Shown: positions 37,034-46,428, numbered from the stretch's first letter. The stretch: 64,000 bases of DNA from Kordiimonas marina (GCF_023006325.1 NZ_JAINDF010000001.1:302863-366862), one strand, 5' to 3'. Numbers and translations are program-made. Notes: generated by a model not told the origin, from the sequence alone.

Positions 37034-37912
37034 TTACTCTTCACCACCGCCGAGCGAATGCACGTAAACGGCAAGCTCGCGGATCGTGTTCCGGTCAAGC
37101 CGGTGTTCCCATGCGGGCATGACACCATGACGCGGTTTGGTCACCTGGGCCATGATGTCGGCTTTGGTGCCGCCATAAAGCCAGATGGCATCAACAAGGT
37201 CCGGCGCACCGACTTCACGGCCACCAGTTGCCTTTTCGCCGTGGCAGGATGCGCAGTTGTCCGCAAACACCTGCTTACCCTCAATAGCCGTCGGCGTGGT
37301 GGGGTTGTCTTTGCTGAGAACAAAGTCGGCAACGTCCGAGATTTGCTTCGGCGTCAACATGCCACCGAAGGTCGGCATTTCCGACAAGCGGGCCTCATCG
37401 TCGCCCGAGCGGATACCGAAGCGGATGGTTTGGTAGATGTCTTCGATCTTACCGCCCCACAGCCAATCGTCATCGTTCAGGTTCGGATAGCCATTGCCGC
37501 CGGCACCACCGGTCCCATGACAGGTGGCACAGTTGTCCTTGAAGGCAGCCTTACCACCGGCAACGGCGAAGTCCCGCAGGCCTTCGTCATTCTCGATCTG
37601 AGAAAAGCTGGCCTTCTCGAAGCGGCCAAGATACTGGGCCCGGCGGGCGAGAATTTCCGCCTGGCTGTCCTTCAGCTGCTTATATTCGGTCCAACCCATG
37701 GTGCCCTTGGTGCCGCCCCTCTCATTGTCGCCAGAGAAGGTCGGCCAGGCCGGATAGATCACCCAGTAGCCGATCGCGAAGGCGATACAGACATAGAAGA
37801 CCATAAGCCACCAGCGCGGGGCCGGGTTGTTCAGTTCCTTGATGCCATCCCAGTCATGACCTGTGGTCTCAACACCGCTGATGTCATCTTTTTCAACGTT
37901 ATGTTCGCTCAT
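37034..37912 (-). CDS. ccoP: cbb3 oxidase dihaem cytochrome c subunit
   Basis: The protein has 292 residues. An N-terminal membrane helix (WWLMVFYVCIAFAIGYWVIY) is followed by two cytochrome c domains with CATCH and CASCH haem sites. It passes electrons from soluble cytochrome c or the bc1 complex to CcoO/CcoN. The ATG overlaps the ccoQ stop by 4 bp. Confidence 0.95.
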   Translation of the reverse strand: MSEHNVEKDDISGVETTGHDWDGIKELNNPAPRWWLMVFYVCIAFAIGYWVIYPAWPTFSGDNERGGTKGTMGWTEYKQLKDSQAEILARRAQYLGRFEKASFSQIENDEGLRDFAVAGGKAAFKDNCATCHGTGGAGGNGYPNLNDDDWLWGGKIEDIYQTIRFGIRSGDDEARLSEMPTFGGMLTPKQISDVADFVLSKDNPTTPTAIEGKQVFADNCASCHGEKATGGREVGAPDLVDAIWLYGGTKADIMAQVTKPRHGVMPAWEHRLDRNTIRELAVYVHSLGGGEE

Positions 37913-38067
37913 ACTTCATCCCCTTTAAGAGGAATGTATTTATGGGATTCCATCTCTTGCTTGACGCCGGGGCGGTAAGCCCAGATGGCGATACCAGCAA
38001 AGACTATGAAGAAGAACAGAAGGCCAATGGTGCCTGCTGTCTCATGACTTGTCAGCCAGTCCATCAT
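37909..38067 (-). CDS. ccoQ: cbb3 oxidase small subunit CcoQ
   Basis: This short gene encodes 52 residues: [20 protein letters not shown], a single membrane helix continuing IVFAGIAIWAYRPG, then a polar tail ending GDEV. That is the CcoQ pattern (one helix, YRPG after it). ATG at 38065-38067 overlaps the ccoO stop, and the second ATG (38062-38064) directly follows; AGGAG lies upstream. The stop overlaps the ccoP start by 4 bp. CcoQ stabilises the CcoNOP complex. Confidence 0.92.
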   Translation of the reverse strand: MMDWLTSHETAGTIGLLFFFIVFAGIAIWAYRPGVKQEMESHKYIPLKGDEV

Positions 38068-38813
38068 TCCTTGTCTCCTACATCAGAGGCGGGCTCATAA
38101 TCCTTGAAGTCCGCCATGGTGCCGAGAACCTGGAGATAAGCGATAAGCGCATCCAGTTCCGTTGTGGTTTCCTGACCGTCGAAGTTACGGGCATTCACCG
38201 TGTGGCCGAAAGGCGTGCCATAGCGTGCCTGAAGGCCATCGAAGTCGTCACTTTCGTTACGGGCCTGGGCCAGCGCATCCTTGTAGGCGTTCTTGATCAT
38301 GTCGTCGGTATAGGGCACGCCGGTTTTACGGAGCGCGCGCATATCGGCGGCAATCTCATCAAGGTGAGCGCCTTCATGGGCCAGGTGGGCATAGGACGGC
38401 ATGATGGATTCCGGCACAACAGAGCGCGGGTTCATCATGTGCTGGACATGCCATGCGTCGGAATATTTTCCGCCGACGCGGGCGAGGTCCGGCCCCGTCC
38501 GTTTGGAGCCCCACTGGAACGGGTGGTCGTACATGCTTTCCGCAGCCAGCGAATAATGGCCATAGCGTTCGACCTCGTCCCGAAGCGGACGGATCTGCTG
38601 GCTGTGGCAGTTATAGCAGCCTTCGCGGATATAGATGTTCTTGCCCTCCAGTTCGAGCGGTGTGTAGGGACGAATGCCCTTGATCGGCTCGATCGTGGTC
38701 TCGATACGGAAGAGAGGCAGAACCTCGACAATGCCCCCGATCGAGATAACGACAACGATCAGGATCAGCATCAGGAACGAGTTTTTCTCGATCACATCAT
38801 GTTTGTTAAGCAT
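38064..38813 (-). CDS. ccoO: cbb3 oxidase monohaem cytochrome c subunit
   Basis: The protein has 249 residues. An N-terminal membrane helix ([20 protein letters not shown]) precedes the CcoO signature [19 protein letters not shown], which carries the single haem c. The distal Met is probably within [11 protein letters not shown]. The start overlaps the end of ccoN by 8 bp. Confidence 0.96.
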   Translation of the reverse strand: MLNKHDVIEKNSFLMLILIVVVISIGGIVEVLPLFRIETTIEPIKGIRPYTPLELEGKNIYIREGCYNCHSQQIRPLRDEVERYGHYSLAAESMYDHPFQWGSKRTGPDLARVGGKYSDAWHVQHMMNPRSVVPESIMPSYAHLAHEGAHLDEIAADMRALRKTGVPYTDDMIKNAYKDALAQARNESDDFDGLQARYGTPFGHTVNARNFDGQETTTELDALIAYLQVLGTMADFKDYEPASDVGDKE

Positions 38814-40233
38814 GTGCGGCCTCCTTCACGTCGGCTGCGAGCGCAGGCACGCTGTCGCCCTTGATGGTTTTGTAGAGGTTGTAGACCATGATCAGCGCAC
38901 CGGAGAGGAACAGAATGCCCCCAAGTGCCCGGATCAGATAGAAGGGATGCATCGCCATAACGGTTTCGACGAAGCTGTACTGCAGGAAGCCCATGCTGTC
39001 GTAAGACCGCCACATCAGGCCCTGCATGATACCGGATACCCACATCGCGGTGATGTAAAGCACGATACCGATGGTCGCGATCCACAGGTGGGTGTTGACC
39101 AGCCTCATCGAATACAGGCCCTGCTTCCGCCACAGAACCGGCACGAGGTGATAGAGCGCACCGAAGCTGATGAAGGCAACCCAACCAAGCGCACCGGAGT
39201 GAACGTGGCCGATGGTCCAATCGGTATAGTGGCTCAGCGCGTTCACCGTCTTGATCGACATCAGCGGACCTTCAAACGTGCTCATGCCGTAGAAAGCCAG
39301 CGAAATGATCATGAAGCGGAGAACCGGGTCCTGCCGAAGCTTATGCCAGGCACCCGACAGCGTCATCATACCGTTGATCATGCCACCCCAGGACGGCATC
39401 CACAGCATGATCGAGAAGGTCATGCCCAGTGTCTGCGCCCAGTCCGGCAGCGCGGTATAGTGCAGGTGGTGCGGACCGGCCCAGATATAGATGAAGATCA
39501 GCGACCAGAAGTGCAGGATCGACAGGCGGTAGCTGTAGACCGGACGCTCAGCCCGTTTCGGCACGAAATAATACATCATGCCCAGGAAGCCTGCGGTCAG
39601 GAAGAAGCCCACGGCGTTGTGGCCGTACCACCACTGGATCAGCGCCGACTGAACCCCCGCGAACAGCGAATAGCTCTTGGTCGAGGTCAGCGAGACCGGG
39701 ATCGAGATATTGTTGCCGAGGTGCAGAACAGCCACGGTCACGATGAAGGCGAGATAGAACCAGTTGGCCACATAGATATGCGGCTCCCGGCGCTTCTTCA
39801 GCGTCATCATGAACACCAGGAGATAGCAGACCCAGACGATGGTCAGCCAGATATCGGCATACCATTCCGGTTCGGCATATTCCTTGGCCTGGGTAATCCC
39901 CATCAGGTATCCGCTCGCCGCCATGACGATGAAGGCCTGATAGCCCCAGAAGGTGAAGTTGGCGAACCCGTCACCCCACAGCCGCGTGCGGCAGGTGCGC
40001 TGCACGATGAAATAGCTGGTGGCGAACAAAGCGTTCCCGCCAAAAGCGAAAATCACCGCCGACGTGTGCAGCGGCCGCAGCCGCCCGAAGGTGAGATATT
40101 CGCCGATATTCAGTTGGGGAAACGCCATTTGCAGCGCGATGAAAACACCCGCTGTAAATCCGGCGATGCCCCAGAATATGGTCGCGATCGTAAATTTCTT
40201 CACGATCTCGTCATTGTATTCAGGCTTGTCCAT
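38806..40233 (-). CDS. ccoN: cbb3 oxidase catalytic subunit I
   Basis: This 475-residue haem-copper oxidase subunit has 12 membrane helices and the conserved metal-binding stretches [18 protein letters not shown] (CuB His and the cross-linked Tyr region) and [15 protein letters not shown]. Haem-ligand His residues lie in [14 protein letters not shown] and [11 protein letters not shown]. It reduces oxygen with high affinity. I chose the ATG at 40231-40233 (MDKPEYND) because AGGA lies upstream at good spacing; a GTG at 40248 would overlap the previous gene. Confidence 0.96.
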   Translation of the reverse strand: MDKPEYNDEIVKKFTIATIFWGIAGFTAGVFIALQMAFPQLNIGEYLTFGRLRPLHTSAVIFAFGGNALFATSYFIVQRTCRTRLWGDGFANFTFWGYQAFIVMAASGYLMGITQAKEYAEPEWYADIWLTIVWVCYLLVFMMTLKKRREPHIYVANWFYLAFIVTVAVLHLGNNISIPVSLTSTKSYSLFAGVQSALIQWWYGHNAVGFFLTAGFLGMMYYFVPKRAERPVYSYRLSILHFWSLIFIYIWAGPHHLHYTALPDWAQTLGMTFSIMLWMPSWGGMINGMMTLSGAWHKLRQDPVLRFMIISLAFYGMSTFEGPLMSIKTVNALSHYTDWTIGHVHSGALGWVAFISFGALYHLVPVLWRKQGLYSMRLVNTHLWIATIGIVLYITAMWVSGIMQGLMWRSYDSMGFLQYSFVETVMAMHPFYLIRALGGILFLSGALIMVYNLYKTIKGDSVPALAADVKEAAHA

Positions 40234-40244
40234 TGGCCCAGTCC

Positions 40245-40979
40245 TCACAAGATCATACCCCCAGCAATTACGAACAAAACGACACCATTGAAGGCCAGAA
40301 GCCCCCGACTGACGGCGCGAACCTTTTCAGGATAGCGGGCGAGTGCCAACCGGCTTCCCCCCGCCACCAGAAAAAGCGCCGGCATGGTGCCAAGCGCATA
40401 GGCTGCCATGGCGAGCGCCGCTGTCGTCGGCGTCCCCGTAGCAGCCACTGCCATAAGAGCTGCAAACAGCATCCCACATGGCAGAAACCCGAGAAGCAGG
40501 CCGAGCACATAACGGTGCCCCGGCCCGGTCTCCTTGAAAAATGGCCGGGCAAAGCGGCCAATAGCGCCGCCTGCGCGGCGGGCAATGCCCGTCTCCGGCA
40601 GGAAGCTCGGCTTCCATTCCGGCAAGGCATTGACGAAGAAAAGAATTCCTGCGGTCATCAGGAAAGTGACCGCGCCAGCGCGCGCAAACGGCGTACTGTA
40701 AACAAGCTGCGAAAAGGCGCCCGCAAACGCCCCCATGGCGACATAGGTGGTCATGCGGCCAAAATGATAGGGCAGCAGCGCCACGCCTTTGAGCCGGGTC
40801 AGCATCCCGCCCTCACCGCTGCACGCAGGCCCCTTCGCCGCGACCTGCGCCACGACAAACGGCCCGCACATGCCCGCGCAGTGCGTGAAACCGGCAACCA
40901 AGCCCGCCAAAAACAGCGCCACGACAATGCTGCCACTGCCGTCTATCGCCGCCTGACATTGCTGAACAAAGAAATCCAC
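40245..40979 (-). CDS. TauE/SafE (UreH/DsbD-like) membrane protein heading the cco operon
   Basis: This 244-residue protein has six or seven membrane helices with the paired motifs [14 protein letters not shown] and [16 protein letters not shown], one Cys-containing motif in each half. The family is often found with cco genes and is thought to help copper or thiol handling during oxidase assembly, but the activity is unproven. It is the first gene of the operon, 11 bp before the ccoN start, and an FNR-type promoter lies 69 bp upstream of its ATG. Confidence 0.88.
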   Translation of the reverse strand: MDFFVQQCQAAIDGSGSIVVALFLAGLVAGFTHCAGMCGPFVVAQVAAKGPACSGEGGMLTRLKGVALLPYHFGRMTTYVAMGAFAGAFSQLVYSTPFARAGAVTFLMTAGILFFVNALPEWKPSFLPETGIARRAGGAIGRFARPFFKETGPGHRYVLGLLLGFLPCGMLFAALMAVAATGTPTTAALAMAAYALGTMPALFLVAGGSRLALARYPEKVRAVSRGLLAFNGVVLFVIAGGMIL

Positions 40980-41014
40980 AAGCTTGTCTTTTCAAAAAGG
41001 TCAACTATCAGCTC

Positions 41015-41056
41015 AACATAGTGACCCGGGTATTTGCCGCTTTGACATTTGTCAAA
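41015..41056 (-). promoter_or_regulatory. FNR/Dnr-type box and -10 hexamer upstream of the cco operon
   Basis: TTTGACATTTGTCAAA (41041-41056) has half-sites TTGAC and GTCAA. TATGTT on the minus strand (41015-41020) is a 4/6 -10 hexamer about 31-32 bp from the box centre, so the box would sit near -41.5. The first gene of the operon starts at 40979. Confidence 0.78.
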
Positions 41057-41524
41057 CAACGCGGCCCCCTTGCGTCAGCATGCCTCACCTGTGGCCGAAG
41101 GGCCACGCACCTCAGGACAAAGCGACACGCCGGCACGCCCCTGACGAAGCGAACGGCGGTAAAAAACTACGCGGAACTACTGGAAGGTTTGATATCTATC
41201 TGCTTGATTGTACTACAGATATCCCCTTCGGGACAATGGCTTTACCAAAAGCCCCGGAACCCCGCCCTTTTCTCCGGTTCACCATTCGCCTGCGACGGAA
41301 AGACGCACTGATGCCCATGACCGAAACGGGGACACCCCACAGCGGCGAAACCCGCTTCTTTCAGGGCCAGGGGCACCAGCGCATCTACCCTCACCGGCCA
41401 CCAGGGAGGCAGCCAGGAAAGGTCCGTAACAACACATCCGGTGATGTGCCTTTTCTACACTCTAAGTGGGGGCTGGATAATGGCCTGTTGCCGGCGTCTC
41501 GTCGTCCCTGGAAGCCGACGGCTG

Positions 41525-41565
41525 CCCGGCACCATGGATGTGGCTACAACATCCATGGTGCCGGG
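41525..41565. repeat. Perfect 17 bp inverted repeat with 7-nt loop
   Basis: CCCGGCACCATGGATGT (41525-41541) is exactly reverse-complemented at 41549-41565 around the loop GGCTACA. Transcribed either way it makes a very stable hairpin. There is no T-run on either side, so it is not a classical terminator. Confidence 0.95.
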
Positions 41566-41660
41566 CCGGGCTTCTGGGGGTTATCCGGCTAATCTTTCAA
41601 ATCTTTCTGTGCCGCGACGGCAGGCCCTTTTCATCAGGTCTGTCGAACCCCGCGACAATA

Positions 41661-41706
41661 CGGGCAACCAGGCCGAGTGCATGCCCCCATCCGGCCCGGT
41701 TGCCCG
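41661..41706. repeat. 15 bp inverted repeat with one mismatch
   Basis: The arm 41661-41675 pairs with 41692-41706 except at A41670/C41697; the loop is 16 nt. It lies in the hairpin-rich gene-free stretch. Confidence 0.93.
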
Positions 41707-41902
41707 CCACCTCCGGGTGCTGGAGACGCCCCTCCAGACCCAAGGTTACGCGGGGGACGCTGCTCCCTAAACGCCAGCGTCCCCGCCTGCCGGTTTTGGA
41801 GTCCCCCGACTCCCGCGGGCTGCATCTTCGCGCCCGCACCGGCAACAAAATAACAAGCGACCGCCCCAGCCTCAGCAGGAACGGCAAGCGATCAGACCAG
41901 CT

Positions 41903-42169
41903 TCAGGTCGCCAGTCTTGTCAGGCCCATACCGGCCATATTCAGCAAAATTACGCCATCGGAGACATGGACATCGAACTGACGCACGGCGTCTGCCCCAC
42001 CGTCCCCTGCCAGGGCACACGGCTGCCCTTCTTCAGCGGCGCCGCCAACCGCGATGATACGGTCGTCGGCCGTCCGGCAGACGGCGATGTCGCCCATCGG
42101 GGTGGCAACCCGCCGCGACCCATCCACAGGGATGTCTTGCAGTTTGTAGACTACACGCCAGTCGCTCAT
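41903..42169 (-). CDS. Mini NirD-like (Rieske-fold) protein lacking cluster ligands
   Basis: This 88-residue protein begins MSDWRVVYKLQDIPVDGSRR, continues GDIAVCRTADDRIIAVGG, and ends with QFDVHVSDGVILLN. That is the pattern of the nitrite reductase small subunit/Rieske_2 family (NirD), in which W..V..L.DIP opens the domain and V.DG.V.L closes it. The middle of the fold is much shortened and there are no C-x-H or C-x2-H cluster ligands; only C31 and C51 are present. GGAGG lies 6 bp before the ATG, which supports real translation. No nirB is nearby. It could be a decayed or specialised electron-transfer partner; function unknown. Confidence 0.6.
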   Translation of the reverse strand: MSDWRVVYKLQDIPVDGSRRVATPMGDIAVCRTADDRIIAVGGAAEEGQPCALAGDGGADAVRQFDVHVSDGVILLNMAGMGLTRLAT

Positions 42170-42361
42170 GAGCCGCCTCCATACAATGGCTATTCAGCCC
42201 TTTCACCAGCAAGCGGCGTGCCAGTCGGACCTCACATATTTTTCCATTATTTTTCAAGGAGAAGCGGTCAGAATGCCTTTCGATGACATTCTGTATGCAA
42301 TCGATTTACCGTCTATTTTTTAATCATTGCTTATTTTGTGATCAATTTCATAACCACATAG

Positions 42362-42394
42362 AAAAAGGGCCGCCGGATATCGGCAGCCCTTTTT
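42362..42394 (-). terminator. Bidirectional terminator-like hairpin after sapC
   Basis: AAAAAGGGC plus GCCG on the left (42362-42375) pairs with CGGC plus GCCCTTTTT on the right (42381-42394) around the loop GATAT, with one C/A internal mismatch. A/T runs on both sides allow it to work in either direction. It is 46 bp past the SapC stop. Confidence 0.82.
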
Positions 42395-42439
42395 GCGTGA
42401 TTATATTCGGCACCCGCACACCGCAGGCAGGCCTGAAGC

Positions 42440-43207
42440 CTATTTGGCGTTGGCGGCGATTTCTTCATCCAGGTCACGCACATTCACGCGGGTGATCGGG
42501 TTTTCCCCCACTTCGTTGCGCATCTGCAAGAGGCGCTTGATCTGGGCAAAGGAATGGTTGATGGCATAGGCACCGCCCAGGAAGCCTTTTTTGTGCAGGT
42601 CGGCCATCTTCTCATCGTCCAGCCCATGCAGGCGCTGGCTGTTGAGGGTAAAGATGCCGTTCAGTTCCCGCATCTGGTTCTTGTCATCCGCCATTTGGAT
42701 GGCGATTTCCTTCAGGAGATCCATCGAGTCAAGCGTGTCACAGAAAGCCTGGGTAATGCTGTCCTGCTCGACAAGCTGCTCAAGCATCTTGCGGACATGG
42801 CCCAGAAACTCGCTCTCGCTGCCGTCTTCATTGTAAAGCGGCTGGCCGACCTCACCCACGAGCGGGCTGTCGGCATCGAGACAGATGGCATATTCACCCG
42901 GCCTGTCGATCCCGGCTGGAATGAACGGCAGGCAACCGATATGGTTGGGGATATAGGTCGCGAGCCACTTGCCGTCGCGCACGAACAGGTTTTCACCCGG
43001 CGCCAGGCCGAACAGTGCGACAGCGCGCATCTTGCCGGTGGTGCCGTCCCTGAGGAAGACGATGGGGAAATTCGCAGCCACATCGGCGAATTCATGAATC
43101 GTGACCGGCGTCAGGTGCGTTGCCGCGATATGGTCGAACCCGGCCTCGGTGTTGACCTTGACGTCTTTATGCTCAGCCGTATTGATCGGCTGGAGTCCGC
43201 TGGCCAT
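42440..43207 (-). CDS. SapC-family protein
   Basis: This 255-residue protein matches the SapC family (PF07277): FADVAANFPIVFLRDGTTGKM, VALFGLAPGENLFV, WLATYIPNHIGCLPFIPA and a closing ELNGIFTLNSQRLHGLDDEK. The name comes from a Campylobacter S-layer cluster. In alphaproteobacteria these genes usually sit near TonB receptors or tryptophan halogenases and their activity is unknown. No signal peptide is seen. GGGAGG precedes the ATG. Its neighbours here, a secreted CocE-type hydrolase and a mini NirD, give no clear role. Confidence 0.85.
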   Translation of the reverse strand: MASGLQPINTAEHKDVKVNTEAGFDHIAATHLTPVTIHEFADVAANFPIVFLRDGTTGKMRAVALFGLAPGENLFVRDGKWLATYIPNHIGCLPFIPAGIDRPGEYAICLDADSPLVGEVGQPLYNEDGSESEFLGHVRKMLEQLVEQDSITQAFCDTLDSMDLLKEIAIQMADDKNQMRELNGIFTLNSQRLHGLDDEKMADLHKKGFLGGAYAINHSFAQIKRLLQMRNEVGENPITRVNVRDLDEEIAANAK

Positions 43208-43335
43208 ATGGCCCTCCCTTATTCTTGTGTTCTGCCGGGGCTGCCGGCACCTGCCCTTCTTTTAGCCGCTTGGGCGGCAGAGGCAACAGTTTCCTTGGGG
43301 ACAGACGCCCCCAAGGATACAAAGCCGCGCTTTGA

Positions 43336-45288
43336 TTATTTGCTGTCCACCACCGGCAGGTAGACGGCGCTGGCGTGCTTGCCGCCATGATAGATGCTCT
43401 CCGTAGCCTTCTTATAGTCACCCGCCTTGGCGTTGAAGATGTTCTTCACATAGGTCTGCGGGTTGCGGTCATAAAGCGGAAACAGCGAGGACTGAACCTG
43501 GATCATGATCTTGTGGCCCGGCTGGAACACGTGGTCCACGTTCGGCAGGCTCCATTTGAATTCCGTCACCTTACCCGGCTTGAGCGGCCCCGGGGTCGCG
43601 AAGCCATGGACATAACGCCCGCGGAAAATTTCGATGCCGATCGGGATTTCCTCACCCGGCTTCATCTTCGGCCGTTCGCCTGGCTGCTTCTCATGGGTCT
43701 GGTCCGGGTAGACGTCGATCAGCTTGACCACCCAGTCACTGTCCGTGCCCGAGGTCGCCGCGAACAGCTTGACGAGCGGCGCACCCATGATGTGGACCGA
43801 CTTATCCAGCACCTTGGTCTCGTATGTCAGCACGTCCTGCCGGCCATCGACGAAGCGCTGGTCATGCACAAGCCATGTCGTCCATTGCTCCCGGTCGTCC
43901 AGATGCACAGGCCTGGGCACAAACGGCACCGGCTTCGCGGGGTCGGAGACGTAATCGTCATGGGCTGATTTCTTCGGTGCGGTGAAGCCCGCAGTGAAAT
44001 TATCGCCAAGATAAACCGGCTTCATGGTGCCCATCGGCCATTTGGGCGACACGTCCCAATGGTTGACGCCGGTGGCATAGGTCAAGACCGGCGGCGTGTG
44101 CGGGTCCGGCGCGCCTTTGAGATAATGGTCGAAGAAGGGCTTCATATATTTGACGCGGAATTCGCGCGCGGTATCACCCGTGAAGCTCATGTCACCGAGT
44201 GAGAAACCATAGTGGTTCACGCCCGAATGGCGCCACGGACCAATGACCAGGCTGACCATGTCGTTGTTCTTGTCCTTCGGCTCCAGCGCTTTATAGACCG
44301 CAGGAGCGCCGTAGCTGTCCTCCTGGTCCCACTGGCCGACGACCAACATGGTCGGCACCGTGAGCGGACGCGCGGCCAACCATTTGTCGACCGCCACGTC
44401 GGACCAGACCTTGGTATAGGCCGGGTTCTCAATCACAAGCTGGTTGAAGGGCGCCTTGTCCATCCCCCACTTGCGGGCATGGTCCCCTGCCGAGCCGTCT
44501 TTCAGATACATGTCATACTGGTCGCCGCCGCCATAAGCAGGGCCTGAGATGGCATCGCCGTTCTTGTAGCCCTGCTCCAGCGAATAATCGAACATGGACT
44601 GGCGGAAAGCGCCGTTATGGAAGGTGTCGTCGCCGATCCAGGTATCGACCATCGGGCTTTGGGGTACAGCAGCCTTCAAAGCCGGGTGCGGATTGATTTC
44701 CGCCATCAGCGTGGTGAAACCGAGGTAGCTCGACCCAACGATACCGACCTTGCCGTTGCTTTCCTTCAGGTGCTTCACCAGCCAGTCGATGGTGTCGTAG
44801 GCATCGGTCGATTCGTCGACCTTGGTGTTGTTGAAGTGACCGATAATCGGGCGGGTCATGACGAACTCGCCCTCGGAATTATGCATGCCGCGGATGTCCT
44901 GATAGACGCGGATATAGCCGTCTTCCATGAATTCCTTGTCCATCACCGGCATGATTTCGGTGACCGACTGGCTGTGCGTGCGCTGGGCCGAGGACTTGGC
45001 GTCATATGGCGTGCGGCTGAGAAGGATCGGCGCGTTCTTCACGCCCTTCTTCTCAACGATGACGGTATAAAGCTTCACCCCGTCGCGCATCGGGATCATC
45101 ACCACGCGCTTGGTATAGTCAGCCGACGGCAGCACCTCATTATAGGAAGCCACTTCATCGGGGGTCATCGGAGTCACGGCGACCGGCTTGGTTTGCGTTC
45201 CGGCGAACGCGGCTGAACCGGTCAGCGTGAGGCCGATGATGGCTGCCACCGCGATGCGCGAACTGGCGGCAAGATATTTGGTTTTCAT
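43336..45288 (-). CDS. Secreted CocE/NonD-family alpha/beta hydrolase
   Basis: This 650-residue protein has a signal peptide (MKTKYLAASSRIAVAAIIGL, cleavage near AFA). An X-Pro dipeptidyl-peptidase/cocaine esterase catalytic domain follows, with the nucleophile in VGIVGSSYLGFT. A C-terminal jelly-roll domain ends the protein (about 420-640). Related enzymes include glutaryl-7-ACA acylase and alpha-amino acid ester hydrolase; the substrate is unknown. The ATG at 45286-45288 is preceded by AGGAG; an earlier in-frame Met at 45360 would add a non-signal leader, so I rejected it. It is alone, with its promoter in the 249 bp after ligI. Confidence 0.88.
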   Translation of the reverse strand: MKTKYLAASSRIAVAAIIGLTLTGSAAFAGTQTKPVAVTPMTPDEVASYNEVLPSADYTKRVVMIPMRDGVKLYTVIVEKKGVKNAPILLSRTPYDAKSSAQRTHSQSVTEIMPVMDKEFMEDGYIRVYQDIRGMHNSEGEFVMTRPIIGHFNNTKVDESTDAYDTIDWLVKHLKESNGKVGIVGSSYLGFTTLMAEINPHPALKAAVPQSPMVDTWIGDDTFHNGAFRQSMFDYSLEQGYKNGDAISGPAYGGGDQYDMYLKDGSAGDHARKWGMDKAPFNQLVIENPAYTKVWSDVAVDKWLAARPLTVPTMLVVGQWDQEDSYGAPAVYKALEPKDKNNDMVSLVIGPWRHSGVNHYGFSLGDMSFTGDTAREFRVKYMKPFFDHYLKGAPDPHTPPVLTYATGVNHWDVSPKWPMGTMKPVYLGDNFTAGFTAPKKSAHDDYVSDPAKPVPFVPRPVHLDDREQWTTWLVHDQRFVDGRQDVLTYETKVLDKSVHIMGAPLVKLFAATSGTDSDWVVKLIDVYPDQTHEKQPGERPKMKPGEEIPIGIEIFRGRYVHGFATPGPLKPGKVTEFKWSLPNVDHVFQPGHKIMIQVQSSLFPLYDRNPQTYVKNIFNAKAGDYKKATESIYHGGKHASAVYLPVVDSK

Positions 45289-45383
45289 GGAAGATACTCC
45301 TGCATGTCGCGCCGCACCGAGAATGGCCGGCCGCGGATGGGCGGTAGAATACACAATCACACGCCGGATACAATGCAGGCGCG

Positions 45384-45450
45384 AGCGCTACACCATGGCC
45401 CTCACGGCTGACCCATGAGGCCGAACGGCTCAAAGCCATGGCATAGCGCT
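45384..45450. repeat. 16 bp inverted repeat with nested small stem, between ligI and the CocE-type gene
   Basis: Arms 45384-45399 and 45435-45450 pair at 14 of 16 positions (AGCGCTA and CCATGGC blocks match exactly, two bases between them do not). Inside, CCTCA (45400-45404) pairs with TGAGG (45416-45420). No T-run follows, so it may be an operator or an RNA 3' end stem of the lig operon rather than a simple terminator. Confidence 0.75.
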
Positions 45451-45537
45451 TGGAAGGCTAGCTTCCGTCGCCGCTTCAAAATTTCGTTAACCGCCCCACA
45501 CGTTCCTTCATGGCCTCATGCGAACCAGAGCATTGCC

Positions 45538-46428
45538 CTAGCCCCAATAGAGCCGCATGGGGTTATCGACCAGCAGCTTGCTGCGCTTTTCCTCGGTATC
45601 CGCGATATGGGGAATGATATCGACGAGATGGCCGTCATCCACCATATGGGATTTCAGGTTCGGGTGCGGCCAGTCGGTCCCCCACAAGACACGGTCCGGG
45701 AACAGGTCCACAACCTTTTTAGCGAACGGAATCACGTCCTCATAAAGCGGCGGGTGGCCGGTTACGGTCAGCCGTTCCGGGCAGGTGACCTTGCACCAGA
45801 AATTCTCATTCTCGCGCATCAGCTTGAGGAACAGGGCGAAATCCGGCCCGTCCACCGGCTTGCTCACATCCGGGCGGCCCATATGGTCGACCACCACATC
45901 CGTGGGCAGGGAGGCGAAGAAATCATAATATTCCGTCAAGTCCGCCGCTTCGAAATAGATCACGATGTGCCAGCCAAGACGCTTGATACGGTGCGCGATT
46001 TCCATCAGTGGCCCGATCGGCGGCGTATCGACCAGCCGCTTGACGAAATTGAAGCGCACACCCCGGACGCCGGCGCTATTTAGTGCATCGAGCTCCGCGT
46101 CCGTCACATCCGGCCGCACGGTGGCCACGCCGCGGGCGCGACCGTTTGAATGCTGAAGCGCATCAACGAGGGCGCTGTTATCAGCCCCATGGCAGGTGGC
46201 CTGCACGATCACATTGCGGGAAAAACCCAGAAAATCACGCAGATGCCATAACTGGTCTTTCGACGCGTCACAGGGCGTGTATTTCCGTTCCGGCGCGAAC
46301 GGGAACTGGTCGCCGGGGCCGAACACGTGGCAGTGGGCATCAACCGCGCCTTCAGACGGACGGTAGGACGGCTTGGTCGGGTTGGGGCACCAATCCAGCC
46401 AGCCTTCGGTTTTCTCGAATTTAGCCAT
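45538..46428 (-). CDS. ligI: 2-pyrone-4,6-dicarboxylate lactonase
   Basis: This 296-residue amidohydrolase-superfamily enzyme has the motif VDAHCHVFGPGDQFPF at about 29-44, then ATCHGADNSALVDAL and the terminal WGTDWPHPNL with the catalytic Asp. It hydrolyses 2-pyrone-4,6-dicarboxylate to 4-oxalomesaconate in the protocatechuate 4,5-cleavage pathway. Length and motifs match Sphingobium LigI. It is the last gene of the ligC-to-ligI operon, 17 bp after ligJ. Confidence 0.93.
   Translation of the reverse strand: MAKFEKTEGWLDWCPNPTKPSYRPSEGAVDAHCHVFGPGDQFPFAPERKYTPCDASKDQLWHLRDFLGFSRNVIVQATCHGADNSALVDALQHSNGRARGVATVRPDVTDAELDALNSAGVRGVRFNFVKRLVDTPPIGPLMEIAHRIKRLGWHIVIYFEAADLTEYYDFFASLPTDVVVDHMGRPDVSKPVDGPDFALFLKLMRENENFWCKVTCPERLTVTGHPPLYEDVIPFAKKVVDLFPDRVLWGTDWPHPNLKSHMVDDGHLVDIIPHIADTEEKRSKLLVDNPMRLYWG

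Larger units (their letters stand above)
41085..41850. other. Gene-free stretch with a series of strong hairpins; possible structured RNA
   Basis: No reading frame here has convincing protein character. The DNA is rich in hairpins: GTGGCC/GGCCAC with loop GAAG (41091-41106); CACATC/GATGTG with loop CGGT (41433-41448); a perfect 17 bp pair (41525-41565); a 15 bp pair with one mismatch (41661-41706); CTGGAG/CTCCAG (41720-41737); and a 12 bp pair with one bulge (41750-41786). A closed three-way junction spans 41789-41843: outer GCCGGT/ACCGGC, inner GGAGTC/GACTCC with loop CCCC, and GCGGGC/GCCCGC. Strand is undecided. It does not match tmRNA, RNase P, SRP RNA or a cobalamin riboswitch by eye. Confidence 0.5.

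Noticed and set aside
41085-41850. Known RNA classes (tmRNA, RNase P RNA, SRP RNA, cobalamin riboswitch) for the hairpin-rich block
   Set aside because: Signature strings such as the RNase P GAGGAAAGTCCGGGC core, the SRP tetraloop region, the tmRNA tag codons with a TTCGA arm, and the B12 box were not found on either strand. GGCAGCCAGGAAAGG near 41409 only looks similar in scrambled order.
40984-41981. Long open frames on both strands in the gene-free block
   Set aside because: Their translations are rich in Arg, Pro and Gly without domain pattern, lack ribosome-binding sites, overlap each other, and cross the strong hairpins.
42334-42352. CRP-like site TGTGATCAATTTCATA
   Set aside because: The second half-site is poor, no start codon is suitably placed, and it lies just beyond a terminator.
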